From NCBI GenBank assembly GCA_022385805.1, contig MU277743.1, positions 1 to 64,000 on the forward strand: DNA of 64,000 bases, read 5' to 3'. The notes below the pieces were generated by a model. That model saw nothing but the letters and a program-made list of their open reading frames with translations, searched no databases and was not told where the DNA came from. This document shows positions 11,346-24,247 of this stretch, one piece after another; the first letter of the stretch is position 1, and the number at the start of each line of letters is the position of its first letter. Origin of the DNA: Pilatotrama ljubarskyi. Taxonomy: Eukaryota > Basidiomycota > Agaricomycetes > Polyporales > Polyporaceae. The translations under genes were made by a program, and so were the position numbers.

Positions 11346-13480
11346 ATGACTGAGCAGAAGTGGCAACAACTCGTCCGGGACAAGAGACGTCGTCAGCAGG
11401 AAGCCATACCCAAGGACTGGCTCGTCATACCGCCGCCGCCGGTTGTCCTCGACGTCAGGACTTTCCCTGACACCTGCGGTCTGTTATCGGACCGCGAGGT
11501 CGAGATCACGAACACCAGCGACGTCGACATCCTCTTGAAGAAGCTCGCCACCGCTGAGTGGTCGGCTGTCGAGGTGACCACTGCGTTTTACAAGAGGGCC
11601 ATCGTGGCACACCAATTGGTATAATTTCCCGCGAAGGCCGCTATGCTCTTGCAGTCCGCGAGCTAAGGGATCTGCAGGTTAATTGCCTGACCGAGATCTT
11701 CGTGGAACGGGCCCTTGCGCGTGCCGCTGAGCTTGATGAACATCTTAAACGTACAGGCCAGGTGGCCGGGCCCCTGCATGGCCTTCCTATCTCACTCAAG
11801 GACCAGATCTGCATCAAGGGTCTGGAGGCCACCATGGGTGAGTATGAATCCCGGGCGGCACCACGCATGGTTCATCTCACGAACCTCGCCGTTAGGATAT
11901 GCTTCATGGGTCGGAAAGTACTCCGACCACGACGCGGTCATGACACAGATATTGTACGAGTGTGGTGCGATTCCGTTTGTCATGACGAACGTTCCGCAGA
12001 CCCTGCTGGTAAGTCGTCCGCTCTCAAAGAGATGGTTCGGCTCATGAGGGATCATGTAGTGGTCTGAGACATTCAATTACGTCTACGGCCGCACCAGCAA
12101 CCCGGCGAATCGTACGCTGACCAGTGGCGGATCGTCCGGCGGCGAAGGTGCCTTGATAGGCATGAAAGGCAGTCCTCTCGGGATAGGATCTGACCTCGGC
12201 GGGTTAGTCAAGAGCCTCTTAGGATTGCCATCCTTGCCCATCTGACGTAACACTCTCACCCACAGCTCCGTTAGATACCCAAGCTCCTTCAACGGATTGT
12301 ACGGCCTGCGCCCCTCATACGGCCGCCTCCCCTACAGCGGCTGCGTCAACAGCCTCGAGGGACAGGACTCCTCTCCCTCCTCGCTTGGACCAATCTCCGA
12401 TAGCCTGAACGGCATCAAGACCTTCATGCGCGCGGTCCTCTCGAAGGAGCCGTGGCTCCGCGACCCGCTGTGCGTACGCAAGAAGTGGGACGAGGAGGCG
12501 TACCGGCTTGAGGAGCATGGGGGCGGGCAGAAGTTGTGCTTCGGGATCATTTGGGACGACGGGCACGTCGCGCCCCAACCTCCTGTCTTGAGGGCTTTGC
12601 AGATGACGAAGAAAGCGTTGGAGGCGGCTGGACATGCCGGTGGGAACTTGCTTTCCTCAGTGTCGACCAGGCGGCTGAAGCTCAGAGATTGGCAGTCATC
12701 GACTGGCAAGCCCTCAAGCATCAGGAGCTATACGAGTGCCTCGTAAGTCTCTTCTTACACTCCCGCCATCCCCCGATCTCGACCATGTATCCTCGTAGGC
12801 AACCATCTGGATCGCAGGCGCCATCTCCGACATCAGCGCCACGACGGCTGAGACGGGCGAGCCCCGCATCACCTCCATGAGCCCCGAAGCAGACCCGCTC
12901 GTCGACACCGGCGTGCACTACTCGTCCGGCATCTCCGCGTACGAGCTTTGGCAGGTGCAGAAGAAGCGTACCACGCTGCGCGAGGAGTACCTCGCGCACT
13001 GGCGCGCGACCGCCGCGCGTACGGGCACCGGTCGCCCTGTGGATGCTATCATTTCGCCTGTCGCGCCGTTCCCGCCGCCGCCCCATGGGAAGACGACGTG
13101 AGCTGCCGCTAGCTTGTCCGTGTACGTGTACCTTGGGTGCTGATGGGCGCTGCAGGATCTCGACGTACACGATGGTGTGGAGCGCACTCAACTACACTTG
13201 TTGCGCCTTCCCGGTGACGAGCGTCGACCCCCTGCTGGACGCGAAGAAGTCGCCGGACGCTTTCTTTAGCGAGGCTGACAAGGAGAATTACGAACTGTGT
13301 GAGTGCCGGTGCGAGCGACTTCCTATCCTGCGCTGAGTGATCGTCACAGACGACCCGGAGACGTTCAAAAACGCCCCGGTAGGGCTGCAGCTCGTCGGTG
13401 GCTCGCTCGAGGAGGAAGCGGTCATTGCCATGACGGAGCTTGTCGACGCCGCACTGAAGGCCGTTCCGGTTACTGCTTGA
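11346..13480 (+). CDS. Amidase-signature-family hydrolase (acetamidase-like)
   Basis: Nine exons (11346-11618, 11678-11837, 11896-12008, 12060-12202, 12266-12639, 12696-12742, 12799-13097, 13156-13298, 13350-13480) close to 560 residues. The Ser-cisSer-Lys catalytic set is visible: Lys in HGLPISLKDQ, the first Ser in TSGGSSGGEGA and the nucleophile Ser in GSDLGGSVRYP. Length and the absence of a signal peptide fit intracellular fungal acetamidases, which hydrolyse small amides to acid and ammonia for nitrogen use. The exact amide is unknown. The gene runs towards the thiolase gene with about 110 bases between their stop codons. Confidence 0.9.
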
Positions 13481-13589
13481 GAAGCAGGAAGCAAACAGTC
13501 AGGGGTGTGTAAGAGTATGTGTGTAAGAGTACATAATCCGCGTGCGAGTGAAATGAATGCGGCATTGGAGAGGGTAATAAGGCGGTGCC

Positions 13590-15344
13590 TCACGGACGAG
13601 CCTCGTTCACGAAGATGGCCGCGCCGCCCATGCCACTTCCGATGCACATGCTCGTGCACAGAATGTCTGCGCCACGTCGCTTCAGCTCTGCAAGGCCTGT
13701 TACAACTTGCCGTGTACCCGCTGTGACCCGGCGTCAGAGTCGGTAGTACTTCGAAGATAAGTGAGGACCTACTCATTCCAAGTGGGTGTGTGAGGGCGAT
13801 CGAGCCACCACTGGAAAGCGCAGAATGAGATGTGAGGCTCCTTCGCTCAAGCTGAGAAGTCCGAGACTCACTTCGGATTGATCTTCTCGATGGGTACCTG
13901 GAGCTGCTCCACACAGTATGCGAACTGAGAGGCAAATGCCTCATTGATCTGCAAGGTACAAAAGGGTCAGACCCTGAGAGCGGCTTAGCTCAGGGGGGAA
14001 GCAACGGACCTCCCAGATGTCGACGTCCTCTTTCTGGAGCCCGGTTTTCGCGAGGACCTTCGGGATGGCAGCCACAGGCGAGATACCCATGTACCTCGGC
14101 TCAACACCTGCATATCCATCCTTTCCAGCTCAATCGAGTGGGACTCTGGTACGGATCAACTCACCGACGAATGCACTAGCCACATACTTCCCAAGGACCT
14201 CCCAGCCCTCCCGCTCGGCCCTAGCACGAGTGGTGAGTATGCACAGGGCGGCCCCATCACCAACGCCGCTCGAGTTTCCGGCCGTGGACGCGCCGTCTTC
14301 CATAAAGGCGGGCTTGAGAGACGCGAGAGATTCCAAGGTGACGCCCGGGCGGACAGTGTCGTCCACGGAGATGACGGTGCCCCGGATCTCGACCGGGATG
14401 ATCTCTTCGGAGAAGATGCCGGACTTCATCGCCTACAAGGCAGGAGAGGGCAGGAGTCAGTTCCAACATGGCCGCACTGGAATGCCCGACTTGCCTTGGC
14501 CGCGCGTGTGTGAGAGATGAGCGCGTACTCGTCTTGTTTCCGGCGCGGGACGTTGTATGCTCTTGCGACCATCTCGGAGGTCCATCCCATAGGCTGAGAG
14601 GCTATATTCAACTGCTGGTCGTCAGCACAGGCGTGGATATGCACACACCTGTACACAATCGTGCGCTTGTGCATTCTGTGAGATCGTAGAGACGATCTCT
14701 GGAGTCGGACGGGGGCTTGAGCAACGTATCAGCTCCGGGGATCCGTGCTAGGACGCGCAGCGTAGCTCACTTCAACGTCATGCTCTCAACGCCGACCCCC
14801 ATGCCCAGTTCTATCTGGCCGGTTCTGATGGCGTTCGAGATGGTGACGATAGACTGCAAGCCGGAAGAGCATAGTCTGTTCACGGTCGAGATGGGTACTT
14901 CGACCGGGATACCCGCAGCAATGGCAGCGGCGCGAGAGACGTAGAGCGGTGAAGGTGGATGACAAGTTCCTGAAGACGAGGACCGTCAGTCTCTGCAGCT
15001 ACATCTCAGGTCCGGCATGAGACGTACCGACACAGATGTCTTCCAGCAAGGCCGGGTTCAGCTTCGTCTTCTCCAGAGTTGCCTTGAGAAACAACATGCT
15101 ATGAGACGAACCTCCTCAGCTCGTGCACTCATAAACCGACCTTGAAGAGAGCATGCAGAAGTTCATCCACCGGCACGTCTTTCAGCTGGCCCTTCCGTGC
15201 CCGTCCCAGTGCCGTTCTCTTCGCAAATGTAATCACGACGTCGTCTGGTCGTTTTGCCAGGAGTTGTGAGCGACCTTGGACTTGCGTCGCATATGCGCGA
15301 GCAAGTCCCCGGGCGGGGCGTCGAGCGATCAGCCTGGCGAGCAT
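13590..15344 (-). CDS. 3-ketoacyl-CoA thiolase (acetyl-CoA acyltransferase), POT1-like
   Basis: Ten exons starting at 15344 close in phase to 417 residues. The thiolase signatures are all present: NRLCSSGLQ with the nucleophilic Cys at about 120, [20 protein letters not shown] with the catalytic His, and [10 protein letters not shown] with the second Cys. The opening [17 protein letters not shown] resembles yeast POT1. The enzyme performs the last step of beta-oxidation, splitting 3-ketoacyl-CoA into acetyl-CoA and a shortened acyl-CoA. The first 25 residues are Arg/Ala-rich and look like a mitochondrial presequence; I find no good PTS2 nonapeptide, so location is open. The intron at 14433-14494 begins with GC (GCAAGT) instead of GT. 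A longer upstream in-frame start exists at about 15500. Confidence 0.92.
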
Positions 15345-16311
15345 GGTAGTTGTTTGCAAGGAATGTCTGGCCCGTGCAGGCGAAAGACGGAGGGGGACAA
15401 CATGTTTAGCCAGGAGCGTTACTCTATCCTGCCCGTCCTTCCCCACACTCCCAGTTCGCGCTCTCGCGGGAGATCTCGCGCCCGATCCGCATGACGCGCA
15501 CACAGCATGACCGCCGTCCTCCTCCGGCGCCTACCCCCGTCGCGTCCTGGCAATGCACTCATGCCTCGGTCGCCGATTGCGCTTCCTACTTACCCGCATG
15601 ATTTCTGTTTCTTGCATAAAATGCGCTGATGTTGGGCAGCGAGAAATATGGAGATGCGTCTACTGGCGGCACAGCGGGACCACGGGGAAGTCTGAGACTG
15701 AGGAAGTGCCTTCAGTGGCCCGTAGTGTAAGCGCGATCCTGACAGGGAAGGCCCCATCTTTCATACTATAGCTCTGTGTATGGAGGGGCCGTGCTACCAG
15801 AGAGGTGAGTACGCATAAAGGATACATACCTACCGGGCGTACATCACGATTCTGAAATAGCCAACGTTGGATTTGCAGGTTGCGGAATCCCTCCATTACC
15901 AGCGCAATAACGTAAACCGAGGGCAGGAGGGCGTTGTGTCTTCAAGATGGGATGGCCGTTCGGTTCTGGGGATGCTCTGCAGGCACATAGATGGAGGTAG
16001 TCCGCACGCGGCCCAAGATCTTCCATTCGCCCATTCCGCGGGATGGCTCATTTCGAACTCATCACTCGCAATCCTTGCGATGGCTTCTTCTGTTTGAAGA
16101 CGGCCAGTATTTCTGGTGCAGACACATGTCACCACATATCACCTCAGGCACGTCCCGGCCCGTACGAACGGCAAGAGAAGATCGAAGACAAGCACCAGCT
16201 ATGTATCGCTGTTAGGGTGGATGACGCGACCGCTTCTCCAGCGTATAAAAGAGCTCGAACGGCAAGCTCACATACACTCGCTTAGTTGCACCGACTAGTA
16301 GCTCCTTGCAC
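15345..16311. other. Divergent intergenic region, thiolase to PL4 lyase
   Basis: About 1 kb with promoters for the minus-strand thiolase and the plus-strand PL4 gene. Open frames on both strands overlap each other and show no domain. A TATA box is listed separately. Confidence 0.5.
16244..16250 (+). promoter_or_regulatory. TATA box of the PL4 gene
   Basis: TATAAAA lies 68 bases before the start codon at 16312, within the usual spacing for an inducible fungal gene. Confidence 0.6.
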
Positions 16312-19300
16312 ATGCGGTCTCTATCTCAGGTCGCTACAGCGCTCGGCCTTGTTCTAGCCACTGGCAATGCCAGGGCGGTGACAGTAAACGAGACAGCTTC
16401 GGCCTATGTTTTCGCCAACGACCGTCTGTCATTCGACGTGGTCAAGAAGAACGGGTATATCCAGAATCTCCTATTCGACGACATATCCGTGCTCGGCACG
16501 GTATCGGGCAATGCAGGTCAACTGTACACGGGTGAGTCAAGGAAATCGCGAATGCACACCCAACACATCGGACTCACAATTGACACACTACGCAGACTTC
16601 CCTTCCAATGGGTTCGCCCTAACAGGCAGCTCTGTTGCGAATATCGTGCAGGGGAAGGACTATGCAGGGATCGTCCTCACTGACAACGGCACTGCTTCTG
16701 GATCACTGTAAGCTCCTCCAACGCAGCAGACGTCACGACTTACCGAGACTCAAATTCAGGGTACAGAGGTCATGGTTCCTCCGAGATGGCGAGACAGGCC
16801 TCCATTCATTTGTACGGCTGGCATATCACAACTCCACCGTTCCGTCTAAGGGTGCGCTTGGGGAAGTGAGAACCATGTTTCGACCTAATGGTGGCCCTTG
16901 GACGACTCTCGTAACGAATGCCGAGCAATGGGTACGCCGCGTGCACACCTGCAAAGCTACTCCGTCATCTATGAGCTGACATGACAGAGCAGGCTCCGAT
17001 CCCTGGGCCTGCGGCTATCGCACAGCAGGTTCAAGTTCAGGATGCGTGAGTCTGGCACCATCCACGCCGCCCCCAAACTAACCATTGAACAGGACGTGGT
17101 ACCTGGGACTCACGCCGGATGATGCTTATGTCCAGCAAGTAAGCAGCCTTGGAGCGGTGCTACGTTCCGAGACCTCTTACCTCATACTTCTGATCAGGAA
17201 TCGGATTACTGGACAAAGGTACATTCTGCCAGAACCTCCGAGCAATATTGACCATATCAAAGTACACGTTCGCAGATAATCAGACCAACAAGGCGCACGG
17301 GTTGTACGGCCAAGCTGCTGATGGCACCCCGGTCGGGGCTTGGTGGGTAGTGAACCAGAAGGATACCTTCTTCGGCGGCCCAGTGAGCATGACCACCGCT
17401 TCCGCATGGCCTCGCCGGGCTGATGAAGGATGGCCACCTTCAGTTCCACGTGGACTTGATGGTGGATGGGATCATCTAGTAGGCGGTATGTTCCTGGAGT
17501 GAACTCAACTCATCGTCGTCTCGTCACAGCAACAAGCAATCTACTAGGTGTGTTTCGCCGGTGCGCAGTCTGTCGCATTCTCTGACATCACGCGCGCATA
17601 GCCATGGTGGTGCTACGTGAGTATCAGAAGTCAACTCATCGAAGCACAATGCTGAGCCTTGTATCAGCTCACCAAACATCACGGACGGCTTCGACAGAAC
17701 CTTCGGACCGCAGGTAGTATCAACGCACGAGTCTCCTGGCGCATACTCTAGCGGGCGACTGACATGCTACCCAGTTTCTCTACCTGAATCGTGCATCGAA
17801 TGCCAGGCAAGTCGAGATATACGATACCTTCCGCGCCCACCACCACTGACTTGGAACACTTCAACAGCCTCTACGATCTCCTAGCCGACGCAGAGCGACT
17901 CGCAGATCCAGCTTGGAACGCTGAGTTTTACGACGAGATCGCACCCAGTGTGAGTCTCAGAATACCGCAGCCCTGTCATGCAGCGTCCCTGACCATCCAT
18001 GCCCAAGGTGCCCGGATACGTTCCTAGCTCATTGCGCGGATCTTTCTCCGCTCAGGTCAATATACCACGCGGAGCAAAGGACGTGGTCGCCATCCTCAGT
18101 GCAAATGGCGTCCATTTTCAGGTTCGTCCGATGCCAATGCCTTGTATTACTACTAATTGAATGGTAATGCAGGATAGCGCGGCCGAACCTACAGCATACC
18201 AGTACTGGGTCACTGGCGTCCGTGATGGCGTGGTCAATATAGATCGAATAAAGGCGGGAACGTACCGCCTGACAGTCTCCGCCAGCGGTCGGTGGCCCCA
18301 CCTCGACTTTCCTGTGCGTCCTCGCTAAGGAGTGTGGATAGGTATATTCGGCGACTACGTGCAAGACGACATTGTCGTCAAGCCAGGAAAGAACACCCAC
18401 CTCAGGGCGGCGTGGGTGCCCGAGTCTGCCGGAACAGAGCTCTGGCGGATCGGCATTCCCGATAAGACGTCTGGCGAATTCAAGAACGGTTGGGAGCGCG
18501 ATGCGACGCACCCGAGGCAGCCATCCAGTCAGAGTACTACATCGCTTGCAAAATGCTGTCGACTGACCTGAAACAGAGTACAGAATTTACTGGGGTGCAT
18601 GGGACTTCCCCACCGACTTCCCTGGAGGAGTCAACTTCACCATCGGAAAGAGTGTAGAAAGTCGGGATTGGGTGAGCACTTCGCCGACTTTCTGGAGACA
18701 CGCAAGCTGACGCCGCCTTGTTATACTTGACTTGCCTTGCATAGAACTATGTCCATTGGTCTCAGTATGGCCCAACATACACTAGGAACGACACTGTGAC
18801 AAGTATAGTATTCGCAAAATCTATGGTACACGCGCCGCTAAACCGACATTCGCGCCACTAGACATCAACCGGTGGACCATCAACTTCCACATCGACGAAC
18901 TGACTGCCCACAGACTCACCTCCCACTCGGTTGCAACATTCACAATTCAGCTGGCAGCAGCCAAGACGACCGCAGGGAACACGGATGCGGACCAGGGTGC
19001 CCTTCCGAGCTTCCCTGTAAGCCATACCCACCTGCTGTTCGCATGCATGTCGGACTTCGCGCTCAATGGCATTCTGCGTAGATCAACACCTACGTGAACG
19101 ACCAGGCAGATCCGCTGTCATGGACGATCCACCCGGACGAAAGTAGCAGCTGCGGGGAGCGTTCGGCGATTTCCTGCCACCTCCTTGCGAAGAAGTTCCA
19201 GTTCCCCGGGACCTGGTTGAAGAAGGGAAGTAACAGCTTTGCGGTACGTCGCGTGCCGTACGTTGCCTCCCATGTGCTTTCACTCAGCGGGCGTTCAGTT

Positions 19301-19423
19301 GGAGCTGCCACATGCTGCGCCTGTGGTAGGTTCATCATCTCCCTTCTGGGGGGCACAGCGATGAGTACTGACAGTAACGCGTAGTATGTACAATACGACG
19401 CGCTCAGGCTCGAACTTCGATAA
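16312..19423 (+). CDS. Secreted rhamnogalacturonan endolyase, polysaccharide lyase family 4
   Basis: A highly interrupted gene of roughly 17 short exons. It starts with a signal peptide (MRSLSQVATALGLVLATGNARA) and ends with YVQYDALRLELR. The N-terminal catalytic domain contains RLSFDVVKKNGYIQNLLFDD and VRLAYHNSTVP. The middle (PGYVPSSLRGS, AGTYRLTVSASGIFGDY) is the fibronectin-III-like domain, and the C-terminal part (TIQLAAAKTTAGNTDAD, WTINFHIDELT) is the carbohydrate-binding-like domain of PL4. These enzymes cleave the rhamnose-galacturonate backbone of pectin by beta-elimination. I joined most exons by eye and found no internal stop that cannot be spliced out, but individual junctions between 17383 and 18100 are uncertain. 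I did not place the catalytic Lys and His. Confidence 0.87.
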
Positions 19424-19763
19424 CGGCGTCGACGGAACGTTGAGGTTACATAGAAGGCTCTTGTCGGCCGTCTTATACGTAGTCTAAGCCCGATCACGGT
19501 CCAGATGGGATCGAACAACACTACTAGGTAAGCTATGTACAGATACAACATTATCGAGCACTGCATACGGGGTTCCTATATGTACATTGACGAGCAAGTA
19601 AAGCAAGGCAGCAACCAGTAACGGTATAAGATGCAAGACTAGATGATCGGGTGAAATCATGGGTCATGGTATAAGCCAAGGAAACGGCTAGCAAGAGGCG
19701 GGAAGCAGGCCTAGCCCTTGGAGTGCATCTGACGTATAGACATGGGATGAAGAACTGGTTCGC
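19424..19763. other. Convergent 3' intergenic region
   Basis: 340 bases between the stop codons of the PL4 gene and the SRA-YDG gene. No feature recognised beyond likely 3' untranslated sequence. Confidence 0.5.
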
Positions 19764-21381
19764 CTAGGCCGCGTCCGCGCCGGTTTCGCCTTCATCCTTG
19801 CCCTCGGTATCGGACTTGCAGTCCGGTTCGTACTCGAGCTTGCACTCGGGTTCGTCCTTAACTGCATCGTCTTCATCCTTGACGGTAACGTCTTCGTTCT
19901 CGTCCTCCACATCAGACTTAGAGTCCGACTCGGATTCGTCTTTGATTGCGTCGTCTTCAGCCGCAGGATCCGAAGAAGTTGCGCGCGTCTCGGCTTCGTT
20001 GCCCTCGTCCTCGTCGTTCCCATACTGGAGAGGAGCCTGGCCAGGAAGGCGCTACGCACGGGGGTAGGCTCAATCGACTAGCATCTCAGCAGAGGACTTT
20101 CGATAGCTCACTTTCAGGGCGAACTTGCAGACAAGGAATCCCCCTTCGTTCAGCCCGCGCTCCATCCAAGCCTGGCATGCGGCGTCGATATGATGAGAAA
20201 AGGGTTGCCTTGAGACGAGTGCCGACGCACCTTTTCGACGGTGTAAAGACCATCGTAGCGGTACCCCTCCGCAGGAGCAAACTGGGAATCAAGCTTATAG
20301 CCCCTGATGACGCGGATCGGCTTCTTGGTCTCGCAAGATTTCTGCGGCAGGCACCGAGACGTGTCAACGAGAGCATTCCCGACATGTTGTACACGTAATT
20401 GAGGTACAGACCTTTAGTGCCCTGTTGAACGGGTTTTCGAAGCTCTGGTCGCAGCTCTGCGGCGCCGTGCGCAACTGGCACGAGAACGCGATGGTCGGCG
20501 AGTGTACTTCGTGAACAGCGGCCTGGAAGAGATACGTACGTTCTTCGGCTTATCCTTAGTGCCTTTGAGGTCACGGCCGCCCGAACCGGTGAATGTGCTG
20601 TACACAGCTCCTTTGTACCCCGCGCCCAGAGCAAGACAAGGCTAGGACTCACAAGGCTTCCCCAAGATCGACGTCGTCCTCATAACCACCGGAAAGAGCA
20701 ACTGAGTATGCGCCTTGCGGTCCGGCCGAGATCCCCGCGACCCAGGGTCTGCGGACGCGTTATAATGTGCTTGGGGAGGATCCAGACTTCAGAATACTCA
20801 CGCATGAACGGCGTCGACACTGCACGCTTGCCTGCGCGTAGTGCATGAGCACGTTGTTCCACACTGAGACTCTACGACTTACCGCGTCTCCCACCAAGTG
20901 CCCACAGGTATACCTGGAATAGCACCGTAGGTTTTGCTAGTTCGACGATCAGTAGGGCGGGTCGACGCGTCAAGTAGCTCACGTACGGGTCCTGCGTCCT
21001 CCTCATCGAGTCCCGCGGGGCACCTTGCATGTCTGCACGCTCTGCGCTGGCACTGATCACTCGGGGAAGCGCGCGTGCTGCAGCGGCCAAGTTCTGGGCG
21101 TCCTCGTTGTAGTTGAGCGTCTTGCCTTTGTTGCGCGAGCTCCTGCGCAACCCAACGGCGCCGTCTTCGGTGTCGATTTTCGCGAGTTTCTTTGGACGGT
21201 CGTCGTCGGTGTCTGAAGCAGGGCCGTCGGGAAGGGCCTGGCGCTTCTTCGAGGGGGCAGGCCTTCGCTTCGCCTTGGCCTTGACGGCTGGCTGGAACGG
21301 CTGGTTGAGGCCAAGTTTCTCCAGAATCTCCCTATTCCTCTTAATGTTTTCGAGGCGTTCTTTTTCGTATGAAGAGCTCAT
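19764..21381 (-). CDS. Stand-alone SRA-YDG domain protein (methyl-cytosine DNA reader family)
   Basis: The minus-strand gene starts at 21381 (MSSSYEKERLENIKRNREIL) with a Lys/Arg-rich, nuclear-type N-terminal third. After several short introns the SRA-YDG domain is clear: GIPVGTWWETR, the GISAGPQGAYSVALSGGYEDDVD block, TFTGSGGRDLKGTKDKPKN, SFENPFNRALK, KPIRVIRGYKL and YRYDGLYTVEK with the YDG motif. The domain is known to flip out 5-methylcytosine in UHRF1 and SUVH proteins. Here it stands alone without the RING, PHD, TTD or SET domains of those proteins. It ends in an acidic tail of about 75 residues with repeated KDE and SD motifs, terminating GETGADAA. The acidic tail could bind histones; that is inference. 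Confidence 0.88.
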
Positions 21382-21701
21382 TTTGCTTGAGTCCTATGTG
21401 AGGAAGAGAGGTAGGAGAGAAGGTCAAGCGCGTCTCTCAATCTGTGGCTAGCGCTCCCTCACGGACACAATCCCACGTGATCGTGTCTAGCCGACGCCAG
21501 CGCGCACGCGGCGCAAGAGTTGGAAGACTCGGGGTACTGCGGCCGCAAGGATTGAACAACACCATCTCTCCGGGTGTAAGGATACAACTTGTTTCAGATT
21601 CGACAGCAGTAGATACAGCATTTGATACATGATCAGTCGTGCACGGTCATGTCACATCACAGCCCCAAGTGCCCTCCTGTCTCCTTCCGGCAAATAATCA
21701 G

Positions 21702-23802
21702 CTAGTACCGTTGGGGCGCGCCGTAGTCCTGGAAGCCTAGGAAGTCAGGAGCCAGTCCGGGAGGTGAGAAAGGCCTCGCATCGACACCCTCGTACATCGG
21801 CATTCGGAATGGGGTCGACCCATTGGCGAACGGACTCATCAGCGGAGACAGAGGCTGGTCCGCGAACATGGGCAGTAGCGGACTTCCAATATTGCTTGGG
21901 CTCGTTGGTGACACGGCTCTGCTGTTGGGTAGATTATGCATATCCTCTGCAACGTCATGAAGTGAGCGGTAGCGCTAGAGGCCGGGTAGATGTATACTCA
22001 CTGCCTATGAACTTGCACTTGCCCTGCTTGCGGAACATACACTTGGGACCCTTCGGACAGTAATGGTTCATAATGCAAGCGTCACCAAGCGAACAGCGGT
22101 TGCCTTGAGAGACCATCAGTACCCACGCTGAGGAAAGATCGAAAACAGGCACTGACCATTGTTGACAGCAGGGCACGGCCACCTCTTCGCGTTGGTCCGC
22201 AGTTCAGCGACTTGTTCCGGCGTAAGTGGGTAGTGGTGTTCATATTTGCAGTGGTCTCCATTGTTACACCGGGCGAGATAGTGGAAATTGCACGGGGGCG
22301 GTTTCTCTGCAAGCCAATCGAGATCAGCGCATATTCCGCTTCGCATGCCTGCAGTTTACTTACGCTTGTGGAGAGGCTACAAGTCGTGTAAGCGCGTTTG
22401 AGTGCGAGGTTGACTTGGACAAGCTTGTTGACACGTACCTGAGTAGGATCCAGGGGTCGCGGTTCCCTGGCAGGAGTCCCCTTAACACTTATTGACACGG
22501 GCGTCCCGGCCTTGGACCGCGCTTTCTCCGCCTCTTGTGCTTGTACCTGCTGCAGCGCAGGCTGTTTGGGTTGTTTCGGCGAGTTCGCCGTATTGATCAC
22601 GGCGGGCTTCGCTGCGGCCGCGGCCGCGGCGGCTTTCTTAGTTCCATTAGTGTAGAGCTTCTTTGTGATGAATATCCCTTCAATTTCGAGCTGCGGGAGG
22701 CTGAGGCTGTCGATCTCGTGCGCTAGGTCTTTGTAGCCTTTCAAGAGAATGACTTTGTCTAGCAGTCCCTCGTTCTCTAGCATGTTGAGCGTGGAGGTGT
22801 AGCCATTATCGTGCGCACCTAGGGCAATGCTCAGCTCACACTCGCTGGATACACCACATAGAGCAGAGTACTCACCACCGAAGAAGACCTTCGAGGTCTG
22901 GGGGAAGCGGGTGAAGACCCGGAGACACTCCTTGATCTTCGAGTCCGCCGCCTCCTTCCCATTACCAACGTCGACTATCGAGAACAGCGGCGAGGACTGG
23001 TTGAAGCCGAGCACGAACGCCTCGAACTCCTCCGCGGTGCACACGGCGTTGGCCGTGAGCGTCTCGAGCAGCCCACTCTTGTTGCAGTAGATGGTGAGCC
23101 AGACCTGCCCGCGACCAGGCCGGGACGCCTCGGACGACGGGTCGATTGACGCGAGGTGGTCCGTGAGGCCCTTAGTGAGCAGCATCGCAGCCTGACGCCC
23201 GCCGGCCTGGCCCTGCTTTATGAGGTCCGCCGAGAAGATGTTACCGTCCCCGTCAATGAGGCATAGGATCAACGGATGTTCTTCCTGTGAGCAAAACGAG
23301 ACACGACAAAGGGAGGGAGGGAGGGCCACTCAGTATTCATGTTGGGAGACGGGGATATAGGGGAAGAGAGACGCACCTTGAGTGCACCGAGGCTCCGCTC
23401 GAGCCTGAGCACGTTCTTAGTGAGGACCTTCCTGTCCCCGTCGGCGGTCTTGAACGCCTCTTTCCACACGGACAACTCCCGCTCGAGCTCCTCGACGCGC
23501 GCCTCGAGGTCCGCATTTGTGGCGAATGTCTTCTCAAATAGGGCTGTGTGAGTGCACCGCGTACCCACGGTGCAGCGAGAGCAGCGATAGCGGACGTCAG
23601 AAGCGCAGAAGCGCAGTACTTTAGGCAGTAGACTGACCGGTCTGTTCTTCGAGAAGTCCTTTCCTGCAGACACGTACGTGAGCGATCCGTTCATGTGCCT
23701 TGGTGCTGCTGCCGCAGGGGAAGGCGCAGTGCGAGGGAATAAAGGGAGAGAGGCTCACCAAATGGCGAAGTCGGAGACCGCCTTTACGCTTTCATCGTCC
23801 AT
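21702..23802 (-). CDS. CCCH zinc-finger RNA-binding protein with N-terminal nuclease-like domain
   Basis: Starts MDDESVKAVSDFAIW at 23802. A coiled-coil-like stretch (ATNADLEARVEELERELSVW) comes first. It is followed by an alpha/beta domain beginning HPLILCLIDGDGNIF, with LTIYCNKSGLLETL and SPLFSIVDVGNGKEAAD, which has the look of a PIN/NYN-type fold with early Asp residues. A low-complexity Ala and Gln/Lys linker leads to at least two CCCH fingers. The first is CNFHYLARCNNGDHCKYEHH. The second region, CSLGDACIMNHYCPKGPKCMFRKQGKCKF, is Cys-rich. The C terminus is Ser/Pro-rich. It is likely a cytoplasmic or nuclear RNA-binding factor; the nuclease idea is a weak inference from fold appearance only. 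Confidence 0.75.
22611..22634 (-). repeat. GCGGCC run encoding a poly-alanine tract
   Basis: A short GC-only run made from GCGGCC units inside the CCCH gene encodes about eight alanines in the linker before the zinc fingers. Such tracts change length easily by slippage. Confidence 0.7.
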
Positions 23803-24247
23803 GATGGTTTATGATTTTCTTTAACTCGAGTTTTAACGAGTTCTGCGCTTTGCTAGGCTGGTATAGGTATAGGGGTGTTCTGCATGAACCCGTCGAGGGG
23901 GGCAGGGGCTTTAAAGAGTTATGGGAGAGAGGCAGGTGCGCTGCGGCCGTATCCTGCCCTCGTCCACAATGACAGATCGGGAAGGAGATCTAGACGCCTG
24001 CGGCACCCACCAAAGCACATGTACAAGGACACTACCGTCATTGTTGAAGCGAGAGCGCGCAAGTACCTTGAGCGGCATGTGTCAAAGCGGACAGTTGGTA
24101 GCCATAAATTATGCATTGCGCGACGTTACGTTAGGATGCGTGAGGTGAGATGGCTATGATACAATGTACGCTTGTGCGCTACTAGTACAAGTAGATAGAA
24201 GTAAGTGGAAGGGTGGGCAGTCGATGCGGCGGAGCGCCGACCCGTCA
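23803..24247. other. Intergenic region upstream of the CCCH gene
   Basis: About 445 bases between two minus-strand genes. It holds the CCCH promoter and the 3' end of the next gene. No feature seen. Confidence 0.5.

Noticed and set aside
15142..15510. Plus-strand 122-codon frame over the thiolase start
   Set aside because: Antisense to the thiolase first exon, whose product is clearly recognisable.
22611..22634. GC-only palindromic run considered as a regulatory hairpin
   Set aside because: It lies in a coding exon and is explained by a poly-alanine tract.
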